DNA of 64,000 bases from Malachius bipustulatus (Eukaryota > Arthropoda > Insecta > Coleoptera > Melyridae). Each line of letters starts with the position of its first letter. Position 1 is the first letter of the stretch. This document shows positions 53,595 to 63,966 of this stretch, piece by piece. The translations under genes were made by a program, and so were the position numbers. The stretch spans positions 20,395,144-20,459,143 of the forward strand of contig OU342634.1 of assembly GCA_910589415.1 (NCBI GenBank), given 5' to 3'. The notes under the pieces were generated by a model that worked only from the letters and a program-made list of their open reading frames with translations, was not told the DNA's origin and ran no database searches.

Positions 53595-56500
53595 ATGGCG
53601 TCGTCCGCATTATCATTGAGTGAATTCCAGAATATTAATGGAAATTTGAAGTCTCAATCAAAGAAGGTAATTAAATCACTACATAAATTTATATTTGAAG
53701 ATGACGGAGATAGAAGTAACAGAAGCAGATTAAGAGGTTTTGGAGGGTTTAATTTTGAAAAAAATTCAAGTGAACATTTAAAGAAGGTTCAGTATGTACA
53801 AGACAAGTTAAATTTCACAGAACTAGTTCATTGTTGTTTGATTTTGGGATTAAGCTTTGAGCAAAAGAGTAAGGAGGATTTAATTTCTATAATTTTTCGA
53901 AATTTAAATGATTTGCACGAACTCGAAAAGAACGAAGAAAAAGATGAAGAAGACGACGAAAAAGAATCAGACGATGACGAAGATGACGATAAAGATGCCG
54001 ATAAAGAAGATGATACAGAAGACGATGATAAAGGTGATAATGAAGACGATAATGAAGACGAAAGTGAAGAGGAAAGTGACGATGAGAAAGATGATTACAA
54101 AGTAGTTAGAAGAAAAACAAGTGGCAGCAACGCCAATAGAAGTACACAAAAAGAAGACAGACGCAAGAAGAAAGAATATGAAGAAAAGCAGATAGAACCC
54201 AGATTTGCATTAACATTCAGAGATGTAGAAGAAACAATTAGACCATACTATGGTAGAGAAGATTTTCCGATTAGAGAATGGATTGATGAATTCGAAGAGA
54301 CAGCACAATTATTAAATTGGAACGATGTTCAGATGGTGATATTTGCGAAGAAGAGGTTACTTGGTGTTGCCAAATTATTTATCCAATCAGAAAAGAACAT
54401 TAATTCATGGAAGAAACTGAGACAGAAACTACTTTCAGAATATGATAAGAAGATTAATGCTGCTGAACTGCACGAGATTATGCAACGAAGAAAAATGAAA
54501 CCAGATGAAAAGCCGATCGAATATTATTTTACCATGAAAGAATTAGCAAATAGAGGAAGAATTGACAAAGATGCATTACGTCACTATGTTATAGATGGAA
54601 TTGAAGATGACATCAACAATAAAGCCATCTTATATGGTGCAAGGAGTCAAAAAGAATTTAAAGAAAAGTTAGAAACCTATGAGTTAATTAAAAATAAGAA
54701 GAAAGAGTCAAGTAGACATTCGAAGGAACAAAGACATGACAAATTTCAGAGAGTAGAAGGAAGAAAAATGGAAAAAGAAGTACCACGTTCTAGTTACTCA
54801 AGTGAAATACGCTGCTATAATTGTGGAGAGAAAAACCACAGAGCTTCAGAGTGTAAATCGAAGAATTTGGGAACCAAATGCTTCAAATGCAACGAATTTG
54901 GACACAAAGCACCAGGTTGCCCAAATAAGATTGAATCTTCCTCCTCAACAACTGCTGTCGAGTCAAGAACAGTTAGAACAATCAAACATAACGAATTAGA
55001 TGACGAATTTCACAAAATTGTTTCCATTGATGGCAGGCAAGTAGTAGCGTTCGTTGACTTGGGAAGCGATGTTGTTACTTTGAAACAAGAAACTTCAGAT
55101 AAGTATGGAATTAAATATTTACCAACGACTATAGTGCTGAAGGGGTTCGGAGAAGGAAAATGCCAAGTTATTGGGAAAAGAACCTTGGTTATAGAAGTAG
55201 ATGGAATTGACATCGAAGTAGAAGTGCTCATCGTACCAAATGAAGCCCAAGACAAAGAGATGATTATCGGACGTTCTGCATTAGACAGACCAGACTTGAG
55301 AGTGGTCAAAGAAGGGAAGAAGTTGACAATAGAGAAAGTAATGAAGATTGAACGAAGTAGCGAAATAGATTCAAGTGAAATCACTACGTCACCTGAACTG
55401 AAAAATGAAATCAGAGAAGAGTTAGTTGAAGTAATAAATCAACACAATACTGTATTTTCGAAGAATCTGGAAGAGATTGGAACTACTGATCTAGTGGAAA
55501 TGAAAATCGAGTTAACGTCAAAAGAAGTTGTCCAATATAAACCTTATCGACTACCATATGCACATCGAGAAGAAGTCAAGAAAATGATTGAAGAATTACT
55601 ACAATGTGGTATTATTCGTGAATCCGTGTCGGAATATTCGAGTCCGGTGGTGCTAGTGCCGAAAAAAGACGGTGGTAATCGGTTGTGTATTGACTATCGA
55701 CGAGTTAACGCTATTACGAGAAAAGAAAAGATGCCTATGCCCATTATAGAAGAACAGTTAGATCAATTGTCAGGTAATCGTGTTTTCACAACTCTAGACT
55801 TTATGAGTGGGTACTACCAAATACCGATCGATGAAGGTTCGAAGCGGTATACATCATTTGTCGTGACTGATGGACAATATGAATTTAATAAAATGCCATT
55901 TGGACTAGTTAACGCGCCGACAGTGTTTAGCAAACTAATGAAGAAAGTTGTGGAGAAAATCGGTCCGGGTATCGTACTTAACTATATGGACGATTTAATA
56001 ATACCTAGCATAAATGAGCAGACAGGACTAGAAAAGCTGAAACGTGTGTTAAGTGTCTTGAAAGAAATGGGACTGACATTAAAATTGTCAAAATGTAAAT
56101 TTTTATGTCGTCAGATTGAGTATCTTGGATTTGAAATTAACAGTGAAGGAGTGAGACCTGGTACAGGAAAAGTGAACGCTATCGCAGAGTTTCCAAGACC
56201 TACGAATGTCACTGAAGTAAGACAATTTCTCGGTATGTGTGGATTCTTTAGAAGATACGTCGCCAGTTTTTCGCTGATTGCTGCACCTCTATCAGATTTG
56301 ACGAAGAAGTCTCAACAATTTGAATGGACTCAAGCAAGTGAAGACGCTTATCAGAACCTCAAGAAATGTTTAAGCAGTCAACCCGTTCTTACTTTATATA
56401 ATCCGAAAGCTGAACATCAGGTTCACACAGACGCTAGTAGTATTGTTGGTCTTGCTGGAATTCTACTACAAGAGGAATTTGGAAAGTGGAAACCTGTATG

Positions 56501-58235
56501 TTATTTCAGTAGAAAGACAACAGAATTAGAAAGGAAATATCATAGTTTCGAACTCGAAACATTAGCTGTGGTTGAGAGTCTGGAAAGATTTAAGATATAT
56601 GTGTTGGGAAAATGTTTTACAGTAATAACTGACTGTAATTCACTGAAGACTATAATGAATAAACGAGACGTACAGCCCAGAATTGCAAGATGGTTGTTGA
56701 AGTTGCAAGAGTTCGATTTTTCGATAAACCATAGATCAAGTGACAGAATGGTCCACGTGGATGCACTTAGCAGAAGACCAGTTGAATCGCCGAGAGATGT
56801 ACCAGAAGCAGACTTAAAAGTGTATACTTTCCGCATCGAAGAAGATGATTGGCTACTTACCATGCAACTACAAGATGAAGATATCCAGAGAATATATATG
56901 ACGCTGAAGAAGAAAAATAAAACGCCAGAGGAAGTTCAGTTAACCAAAGACTACACAATAGAAGATAATAGACTTTACAGAAATATAGATGATGATTTAA
57001 AATGGGTGGTACCACGAGGCATACGCTGGAAGGTAATTCAGTCTGCACATGATAATATGGGACATTTCGGTGTAGATAAGACTCTGAATTATGTCAAGAG
57101 AAAATTCTGGTTTCCAAGAATGAGAAAGAAAGTGATAAATTATATAGCCAGTTGTATCCGATGTGCTTATCACAAAACAGAAAAGGGAAAATCAGAAGGT
57201 GAGATGCATATTATCGAAAGAATACCTTTACCATTCCATACCGTTAATTTGGATCATCTAGGACCATTTGTAAAAAGCAGTAGTCGACATGATTATGTCT
57301 TGCTTTACCAAGACAATTTTACGAAGTATTCAGTAATTAAGGCTGTAAAGTCGACAAAGACGAAACCAGTGATAACAGTGTTAACGGAGATCTTTTCTTA
57401 TTTTGGTACTCCTATCAGATTGATAACCGACAGAGGTACCGCTTTTACTTCAAAAGAATTTGAAAACTTCTGTGAACTTAACCAGATAGTTCATGTAAAG
57501 AATGCCACTTGTAGTCCAAGAGCGAATGGACAAGTCGAGAGACATAACCAAACTTTATTGACCGCCCTAACTACCACGTACAATGAGAAAAGCGGAAAAG
57601 ATTGGGAAAGAAGCTTGAAGAATATTCAATTTGCTTTAAATGACTTGCCGAATGCAACTACGAAAAAGACGCCTAATGAACTATTATTCGGATATCATCC
57701 GCGTAACGCCGTTCAAAATCAGTTAATGCTGGCCCTGAATGAAGGGAACAGAAGAGAAGAAGACATCGACGAATTAAGAATAGACGCACTGCAGAATATA
57801 GAGAAGCAACAGGAAAAGAGCAAGAAGTGGTTCGATTCGAAGCATAAGAAGCCGAAGAAGTATGAAGAAGGAGATCTAGTATTGGTTAGAAGAGAAGCGA
57901 CTGCTACAGGAGAATCAAGGAAATTGATGCCGAAGTACAAGGGTCCATATGAAGTTGCAGCAGTCTTAGAAAATGACCGCTACTTGATTAAAGATATTCC
58001 TGGGGCTCAACGAACCCAAAGACCCTTCAAGTCAGTCTTTGCATCTGACCTAATGAAGCCGTGGTGTCGCCTAGATCCGGAACAGGACAGTGACAGCGAG
58101 GGTGATGGTGCCGAGGACGACCCCGATGGTAGTGAGGCCGAATGTTATGTGAAAATGCCGATCACCAGAAATCAGAAACGAGCAGTAGAGGCAGTCAGGT
58201 CGGGAGAAGGGCCGAGCGTAATGAAGGAGCAGTAG
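53595..58235 (+). CDS. gag-pol: Gypsy Gag-Pol polyprotein, single frame (1546 aa)
   Basis: It starts MASSALSLSEFQN and has a very acidic low-complexity stretch at residues about 107-168. The Gag core is around 200-370 (YYGREDFPIREWIDEFEETA), with two CCHC knuckles (CYNCGEKNHRASEC near 407, CFKCNEFGHKAPGC near 427). The protease motif near 485 is FVDLGSD, with Leu where Thr or Ser is usual. RT has the catalytic NYMDDL near 797 and RNase H has HTDASS near 943. Integrase has an HHCC finger (HDNMGHFGVDK…CIRCAYH, about 1150-1190) and DDE in NLDHLGP (1219), ITDRGTAF (1277) and GQVERHN (1314). The last 31 codons lie inside the 3' LTR. Gag and Pol need no frameshift. No env. Confidence 0.93.
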   Translation: MASSALSLSEFQNINGNLKSQSKKVIKSLHKFIFEDDGDRSNRSRLRGFGGFNFEKNSSEHLKKVQYVQDKLNFTELVHCCLILGLSFEQKSKEDLISIIFRNLNDLHELEKNEEKDEEDDEKESDDDEDDDKDADKEDDTEDDDKGDNEDDNEDESEEESDDEKDDYKVVRRKTSGSNANRSTQKEDRRKKKEYEEKQIEPRFALTFRDVEETIRPYYGREDFPIREWIDEFEETAQLLNWNDVQMVIFAKKRLLGVAKLFIQSEKNINSWKKLRQKLLSEYDKKINAAELHEIMQRRKMKPDEKPIEYYFTMKELANRGRIDKDALRHYVIDGIEDDINNKAILYGARSQKEFKEKLETYELIKNKKKESSRHSKEQRHDKFQRVEGRKMEKEVPRSSYSSEIRCYNCGEKNHRASECKSKNLGTKCFKCNEFGHKAPGCPNKIESSSSTTAVESRTVRTIKHNELDDEFHKIVSIDGRQVVAFVDLGSDVVTLKQETSDKYGIKYLPTTIVLKGFGEGKCQVIGKRTLVIEVDGIDIEVEVLIVPNEAQDKEMIIGRSALDRPDLRVVKEGKKLTIEKVMKIERSSEIDSSEITTSPELKNEIREELVEVINQHNTVFSKNLEEIGTTDLVEMKIELTSKEVVQYKPYRLPYAHREEVKKMIEELLQCGIIRESVSEYSSPVVLVPKKDGGNRLCIDYRRVNAITRKEKMPMPIIEEQLDQLSGNRVFTTLDFMSGYYQIPIDEGSKRYTSFVVTDGQYEFNKMPFGLVNAPTVFSKLMKKVVEKIGPGIVLNYMDDLIIPSINEQTGLEKLKRVLSVLKEMGLTLKLSKCKFLCRQIEYLGFEINSEGVRPGTGKVNAIAEFPRPTNVTEVRQFLGMCGFFRRYVASFSLIAAPLSDLTKKSQQFEWTQASEDAYQNLKKCLSSQPVLTLYNPKAEHQVHTDASSIVGLAGILLQEEFGKWKPVCYFSRKTTELERKYHSFELETLAVVESLERFKIYVLGKCFTVITDCNSLKTIMNKRDVQPRIARWLLKLQEFDFSINHRSSDRMVHVDALSRRPVESPRDVPEADLKVYTFRIEEDDWLLTMQLQDEDIQRIYMTLKKKNKTPEEVQLTKDYTIEDNRLYRNIDDDLKWVVPRGIRWKVIQSAHDNMGHFGVDKTLNYVKRKFWFPRMRKKVINYIASCIRCAYHKTEKGKSEGEMHIIERIPLPFHTVNLDHLGPFVKSSSRHDYVLLYQDNFTKYSVIKAVKSTKTKPVITVLTEIFSYFGTPIRLITDRGTAFTSKEFENFCELNQIVHVKNATCSPRANGQVERHNQTLLTALTTTYNEKSGKDWERSLKNIQFALNDLPNATTKKTPNELLFGYHPRNAVQNQLMLALNEGNRREEDIDELRIDALQNIEKQQEKSKKWFDSKHKKPKKYEEGDLVLVRREATATGESRKLMPKYKGPYEVAAVLENDRYLIKDIPGAQRTQRPFKSVFASDLMKPWCRLDPEQDSDSEGDGAEDDPDGSEAECYVKMPITRNQKRAVEAVRSGEGPSVMKEQ

Positions 58236-58423
58236 ACACAGAGTGCGAGTCGATGCATGATAGACGTCAGTTGAAAAAGGGGAAGTGGATAATAATTAAT
58301 TAAGAAGAGTATTAAGACGTTAAGAAGTTTGTTTTCATATCAATTCGTACATTTAATTATTTTTGTTTCATCATTAAATTATTTCTAAAGAAGTGTGACT
58401 TACTTTTACCCGGTCGACTAACA
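58143..58423 (+). repeat. 3' LTR overlapping the pol stop
   Basis: 281 bp, apparently identical to the 5' copy. The pol frame enters it and stops at 58235. The bases just before it (GGTAGTGAGGCCGAA) form only a weak purine tract. Confidence 0.92.
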
Positions 58424-58427
58424 GTAT

Positions 58428-59177
58428 TGTTGTTTAATTTGGAGAAATATCTTTCAATAAGAATAATTATTATTGTTCATAGCATTTGAGCATTCATTCT
58501 TCTCTTTCTTTTGAAATAAATTTACCTCTGCTTCAGCATTTTATTATTTTTGAATTTAATTTAATTTGTCAGTTTGACAACTTCAACAAACTGTTCAATA
58601 AGTTCCTTGGCGTTTTCGCTGTGACTAGAGTAGCGACTGAGGAGCCCGATTCTGTTTTCGCAAAACGTCATTAGATAAAGTCATGCTAAACAACAGTTAA
58701 ATTTATGCTCAAAAGATGAATATAACTACTAGAATGAACCATTTTCAATGAAAATTGACTTAAATTTTTTTAATTTCCATTTTATAACAGTGCAAAAAGG
58801 AAACATGTTTTGCAGGTGACGTCATATCTGTACCTGAGTCGGGGGAGTGTTGCCGTAACTGTAGTCGCAACGTAAATTTTTTGTAAAGGTTAAGGAAACA
58901 GGCAACCATCAGAGAATATCAAAATTACTGTTTAGAGATTGAACAGGCTACCAACTTGACAGCTGTTTGACAAGTCCATCTAAATAAAAAATAAGGTATA
59001 CATACTACCAAAATCATGGATTTTTACTTACCGTGAATTATTCAGCAGTGTAGACTTCTTCCGTCTACCCAAAACCATTTGCCTGTACTTGCCATAGTAA
59101 CACGAATCCAACTGTTAAATCATTTGCTATTACTTACTCTTGGAATCATAATGTCATTTCCCAAATAAATACATGCA
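58428..59177. other. No gene recognised
   Basis: A+T-rich DNA. The open frame at 58486-58674 has no domain, and no splice-bounded exon was found. Confidence 0.45.
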
Positions 59178-59339
59178 TACAGGATATTTTAAAACATGTG
59201 TCGGAAAATTCTTTGCCGCGCTCAAAGAAAAAACCTTCTTGCGCATCAATCGCAGAAATAGTGTATTTTTATGCGATCCAATTTATGAATATTTTGACCG
59301 CTTTTTAAATTGGCTTTCTGAAATTTTCCCTAGTCAGGT

Positions 59340-60850
59340 CATATTAGCGTAGTGGTTTACTGTGAAAATTGCATTTCACTTCGTTTGAAAACGTGCCGTA
59401 GAATGGATTTTTAAATTTAACAAAACCAAAATAAATGGTAAAACTGAACAATTTTGCCCCTTTTCCTTTGCCCGCCACTGGCTGACTTTACCTAAAAAAT
59501 ACTATTTTTTACACTACCTTCAATAGATTTGAAAAAGTGAAAAGGGAGCTTTGAAAACTGAAAATTTGAAATTTTAGAGGAATAAACATAATTTAAAAAT
59601 TATTCGAATATCTCCGCCATTTTTCTTATTTGCTTCTTGAAAATTTTCAGAGTTAAGAGTTATTGGTATAGTTATCTATTGGAAAAATTTCAGTTCGATT
59701 CGTACAAAAATAGAAAAATAGAATAAACGGCTATAGAAATTTAGCCTTTTTTTACCCTTTTCCTACCCATGCCACTGGCTTAATAATAAAAAAATGCAAA
59801 TTTTATTGCAATAACTAAAATTTCAATAACTATTCTTCCAATAATGCTAATTTTGTTTAAAAGTTTTTGTTTCTAACTTGCTTATTTAGAGGTTAAAAAT
59901 CTATCAATTTTTCCTAAAATTTAAAAGGCAGCCATTTTGGAACGGCTATTCCGATTTTACTCAAGACCGACTACTTGCAGTTATATTACTACAAAAAAAA
60001 TTTCAGCCCCCTAAATTGAAAACTGCGACCAGAAACCGTGCCTCATGACCGGTTTTTTTTTGGAAATTTGGAGGGACACCCTGTAAAAGTAACAAAACTT
60101 TAGGAAAATTATTTTTACGAAAATCAAACGTCATCTCTAAGTTTCACAAGAGTAAAAAATTTCGTTCATTAATCTTGAAAGGTGAAGCTACAGGAGCGTT
60201 TTTAAAATTTTAGAGAAATAAACATCATGTAAAAAAAATTCAAATAACTCCGCCATTTTTGTTATTTACTTCTTGAAATTTTTAAGGACTAGAGGCTATT
60301 AGTATAGTTGCCTACTGTGAAAATTTCAATTTAATTCCTTCAAAAATGTGCTCAGAAATTGTTAGAGAAATTTAGCGATTTTTACCCTATTCCTACCCAC
60401 GCCACTGGCTTATTAATAAAAGTAATGCAAATTTTATAACATTAAATCAAATTTCAATTAATTTTCCTCCAATCATGTTGATTTAGTTTCAAAGTTATTT
60501 TTCCATCTTACTCATACAGGGGTTCAAAAAAAAGCAATTTTTCAAAAACTTCAAATGGCCGCCATTTTGAAACGGCTCGGCCGATTTTGCTCAAGTACAA
60601 TACCAGACCAGTTCTTATATATATCTTACTCCCACAAAAATTTCAGTCCCCTAGATTGAAAACTGCGACCTGAAATGAGATGACAAAAACGGGATATGGG
60701 GAATTTTGAAAGGACACCCTGTAGAAGTAACGCGACTTTAGGAATTTTTTTCAACGAAAATCTAATGTCGTTCCAAAGCTTTACAAGGATCCAAAATTTC
60801 ATTCACTAATCTTGAAAGATAAAGCTACAGGAGCGTTTTGAAAATCGAAA
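59340..60850 (+). repeat. About 637-bp tandem repeat, two full and one partial copy
   Basis: Landmarks recur 630-638 bp apart: CTCCGCCATTTTT at 59612 and 60248; GCCACTGGCTTA at 59771 and 60401; GGACACCCTGTA at 60074 and 60712; AGCTACAGGAGCG at 60186 and 60823. A partial diverged copy starts about 59340 (TACTGTGAAAATT, GCCACTGGCT at about 59473). Copies differ by perhaps 15-20 percent. Each unit carries an internal GGACACCCTGTA, itself like a CAGGGTGTCC element end. Confidence 0.7.
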
Positions 60851-60867
60851 TTTCGCGATTTTGGAGA

Positions 60868-60928
60868 AATATATATATATATAAATATATATATAAATAT
60901 ATATATATATAAATATATATATATATAT
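60868..60928. repeat. AT microsatellite
   Basis: ATATATATAAATATAT repeated without interruption. The minus-strand frames across it (Ile/Tyr repeats) are low-complexity artefacts. Confidence 0.9.
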
Positions 60929-61659
60929 CGTGGGCAGGTGAATTTTGGAAAACCACTTTTTCGTGATCTGGGGGTCATGATCGGTGGACATTTGATGAGT
61001 TTGGGTGATTTTCGAAAAGTGATGTCGTCCTCAATAGTGTATTTTTTTATTAAAAAATACACTAAAACTTCCTAATAAAATGGGTCTTCAGGGACAAAAA
61101 ATATATATTTGGCAGTTTTTTGACGGAGTTTTTGTGCACATCATATCATTAATATTATCTACTTTTCGAGGGCTACGTAAATTTCTTTCCATATATGGCA
61201 GGGGCGGAGAGTTGCGTGAAATTTTTTGCCCCTATTTATACGACACTGGGAAAATTGGCATTGTGAAAGCACATATTAAACTGTCAGTGTTTTCACTGTT
61301 TTCTACATAAAAAGGTGCTCTTGGTCAAAAGTTTTAATATGAACTGTTTGCGAGAAAAACAGCATTTTATGATGAAAACATAAAAGTGGCAACATATTAT
61401 GTTTTGTTGTGGACAAAAACATATATTATTACTTAAGTACTTGTTTTTGATAATTTTTTTTATGATTTGTTTAACTGCCACATAATTAATAAGCCCTCAA
61501 AAAGTAGATAACATTATCGTCAAATAACTGAAATTTTTTTAATCCCTTGTCTCGAAAACGGTACATTTACGGACCCATATGTTGTGAGGAAGTTCTTTTC
61601 TTAGAACGAGGCAGGCAATCACACTGTATTTTTCGACACATGTTTTGAAACATCCTGTA

Positions 61660-63150
61660 TAATATTTTTATATGTAGCGACTGGGCCTACATGTTAAGGT
61701 AAACTTGACCGATTCCTAAGCTAGAACATTTCTTGACAAACCCATGTTTTTCGGTTTGTTTTTTGGGGAATGTGTGAGTAGACGTTTTTACTCATTTCGA
61801 AGGACAAAAAGACATTTCGAAGCGTGCAGTTCGGTGTTTATCAACGAAGAAACATGTGGAGAGACTGAATCCGAGTTTTATGACAATCCCAGAGGCTGGG
61901 AGTTTTTTTTTTACTCACCGAAATTAAATAGAGAACTACGAGAAGACAATTTGTGGAAATTTTCATGAAGTTCAGGAGCCGGGAAAGATGATGCGGACTG
62001 GGTTTGGCTGTTGTGGACGAGAAAGATGTCAGGAACTGTGCCAGAAGTTGCTTTTTCTTGACACGTCAAAGTTATTGGAAAGATATTTTATTCTTACATA
62101 CCGATAATGATGCGTGTGGATGTTGGCATTATTCGATATGGAGAGCAGAGATGGTAATTTGGCCGAAGTTTCTTGGCGATCCGAGGTTGGGAGGGTTTTT
62201 TTTTTGACGCTGCGAGATAAGTCAGGATGAATTAACGGGAGAACTATGCGAAGAGAATTTGTGCGAAATGTCGCGGTGTTGTAAAGCAGGGAATGTTTGT
62301 GTGAGTTTTTTCTTATTAGTCTCGAAATAATGGTGAAAGTGGGTTTCAGCGGTATCAAAAGCTATACTCCTTGTGCTGAAAAAATAAGCAGTGTTTTTGG
62401 TTTTTCTCTCTTTTTAAATTATTATATCCATTTTCTGACACATTTTAAATAAATTGAACTCAAATTTTCACAGTAGATAACGATTATTATTCTAATATGA
62501 TACTTACGACCATGAAAAATACGACCTAATTTCCAAAATGGTGAAAATATTAATCAAATAAGGTACCTATGCCTTATTGATTGGATGATGCAACTAGAAA
62601 AACAAAAATTGTTATTTGGAGAAGCAACATACCTACAGGCTGTCCGGTAAGTACCTCCTAATCTCTCGGGAGCATACAGGAGAGGTCAAAAAAAACCTAG
62701 TCTGTCATAAAAATTTTTTTCCTAAAGTGTCCCCAAACGGAGATATGGAGCCCTAAAAGGGTGCCCCGCAATTTACTTTTTTGGCTCTAACTTTTGAACC
62801 GACCTGTATAGTTTGATGAAATTTTTATTTTTTTATAGAGGCTATAAAGACTCATCAAGCCATATCAGAGTAGATGTTTGACGTCCTCAAGGAAGTCAGG
62901 AACGGTTTTACTACCACACTCATTGTGTCAAAGTTTTGACAGATGTCATTTTACAGAGCTGAAAACTTATTTTTTAAATACGCTGGTCATTCATCTTCAC
63001 AAAAGGTACTCTTAATTTATTTCGATAAAACTAACGGTTCTCAAGATAAATCGACTTTTATGCGAATTTTCCTTCGCTTGTCCTTGATATAATTACATTG
63101 TAGTTTCCGTGAAACCTACTCGCCAGCACGAACTTAGAGTAAAAAATAAA
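61660..63150. other. No gene recognised; diverged 300-bp direct repeat and an element end
   Basis: Two poorly matching direct copies of about 300 bp (near 61840-61980 and 62140-62290) share CCGAG…GGCTGGGAG/GGTTGGGAG, a T-run, GAGAACTA…CGAAGA and TTTGTG. At 62638 CAGGCTGTCCGGTAAGTACC looks like the end of a DNA element; no partner end was seen. The open frames at 61744-61968 and 62004-62207 fall on the repeat and show no domain. Confidence 0.4.
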
Positions 63151-63267
63151 GGTGACTGTTATCTCTTATCATGATATCCTGCCGCTCTTGTATCCATTCC
63201 GTTTTTCGTGCTCGCCATCGTCGGACTAATATATTAGTGACTAGTGTAAGCTAAAGTGACAGTGAAA

Positions 63268-63397
63268 ATGCCCAAAAGGAAGCATACCAACCAAGACAGA
63301 AAAATGGAAATAAAGAAATTAAAAAAGCAACTCAACGAAATGAGTGATCAACTTAGAAATATTCAGACGAGCAGCTCCTCATCTTCTGACATATCAG
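63268..63397 (+). CDS. First coding exon of a small Lys/Ser-rich protein
   Basis: ATG at 63268 opens MPKRKHTNQDRKMEIKKLKK then QLNEMSDQLRNIQT, a Ser run of six, and DIS with a split codon. The exon ends at a strong donor, TCAG|GTATGT (intron from 63398, phase 1). It has a basic N-terminus (PKRK, likely nuclear-localisation), a heptad-like coiled-coil stretch (residues about 12-32) and a Ser tail. Similar basic, coiled, Ser-rich starts occur in ORF1 of several insect transposons (DIRS-like among them) and in host nuclear proteins; I cannot tell which. The next exon lies beyond 63400 and was not found, probably outside the window. Confidence 0.5.
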
Positions 63398-63498
63398 GTA
63401 TGTACCTAACATAGGGTGCAATCAGGTCTTTAATGGCGGGATGTCCTAGAATAATAATAATAGCTTCTCAGATCTCATCTTCAAAATAATGAGGATAT

Positions 63499-63966
63499 AC
63501 ACGGGCGTGTTTTTCCTTATCGACAATGACACATAATACTAGTAAATAGAAAATACAAAGAAGAAATGACGTGCGTCATTCTTTTGAAACTTTTCTCCTG
63601 TTTACTAATTTTATATTTATTTTTTGCTTTACTTTTAGTTGAACCCCCAGGACTTCGCTCGAAGCCGGGAATAAGAATCTCAAAGTAAAATATTATTAAC
63701 AAAAGGCATAACGTGCGTTATTGCCGACAAACTTTTTTAGAGTATCTACTTTAGGTGTGTACCTAATTATTAGCATGATCTATATCTATAAGATTATTGC
63801 AATATATCATATTGCACTAAGGAGAATAACGGGCGTTATTTCCTTAAAACAAGAACCCACAAAATGTAATAAATTATATTATTATGTTAGATTCAAACAA
63901 TTTAGTTTTTGAATGATGAGCAATAACAGTCACCTTAATAAAAAATCTGAGATAGCGAGCGTTATC
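63499..63966. repeat. Array of six short hairpins with CG-NN-CG cores
   Basis: Six imperfect palindromes have arms ending in CG around a two-base centre. They are ACACG-GG-CGTGT (centre 63504), ATGACG-TG-CGTCAT (63572), GACTTCG-CT-CGAAGCC (63658), ATAACG-TG-CGTTAT (63714), ATAACG-GG-CGTTAT (63832) and ATAGCG-AG-CGTTAT (63958). Weaker pairing extends outwards to AAGGA/TCCTT-like flanks in several. Arms change together, so the pairing rather than the sequence is conserved. Spacing is 56-126 bp. The array lies in the putative intron after the exon at 63268. Confidence 0.65.

Larger units (their letters stand above)
53016..58423 (+). mobile_element. Complete Ty3/gypsy retrotransposon, TSD GTAT
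   Basis: LTRs of 281 bp lie at 53016-53296 and 58143-58423 (TGTTATGTGA…CGACTAACA) with no difference seen between them. They are flanked by GTAT at 53012-53015 and 58424-58427. One uninterrupted Gag-Pol frame (53595-58235) holds every expected domain, so it is a recent and possibly active copy. The usual TGG primer site does not follow the 5' LTR, and no good purine tract precedes the 3' LTR. Confidence 0.93.
59180..61657. mobile_element. 2478-bp TA-flanked element with 33-bp TIRs and internal tandem repeats
   Basis: The left end CAGGATATTTTAAAACATGT (from 59180) and right end ACATGTTTTGAAACATCCTG (to 61657) are inverted, matching over about 33 bp through GTGTCGRAAAAT. TA lies on both sides (59178-59179 and 61658-61659). 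The interior has no gene but contains a 637-bp tandem repeat and an AT microsatellite. Termini recall the CAGGGTG elements at 6461 and 8299. It is a non-autonomous DNA element, probably moved by a TA-targeting transposase. Confidence 0.7.

Noticed and set aside
53908..54149. Lys/Met-rich and Ile/Val-rich frames around 54000
   Set aside because: Off-frame translations of the acidic GAA/GAT-rich stretch in the gypsy Gag.
61744..62207. Two adjacent open frames (74 and 67 codons)
   Set aside because: They lie on diverged copies of a direct repeat, share no recognisable domain, and have T-run codons typical of chance frames.
63499..63966. CRISPR-like array reading of the right-edge hairpins
   Set aside because: Units differ in sequence, spacing is irregular (56-126 bp), and the DNA is eukaryotic.
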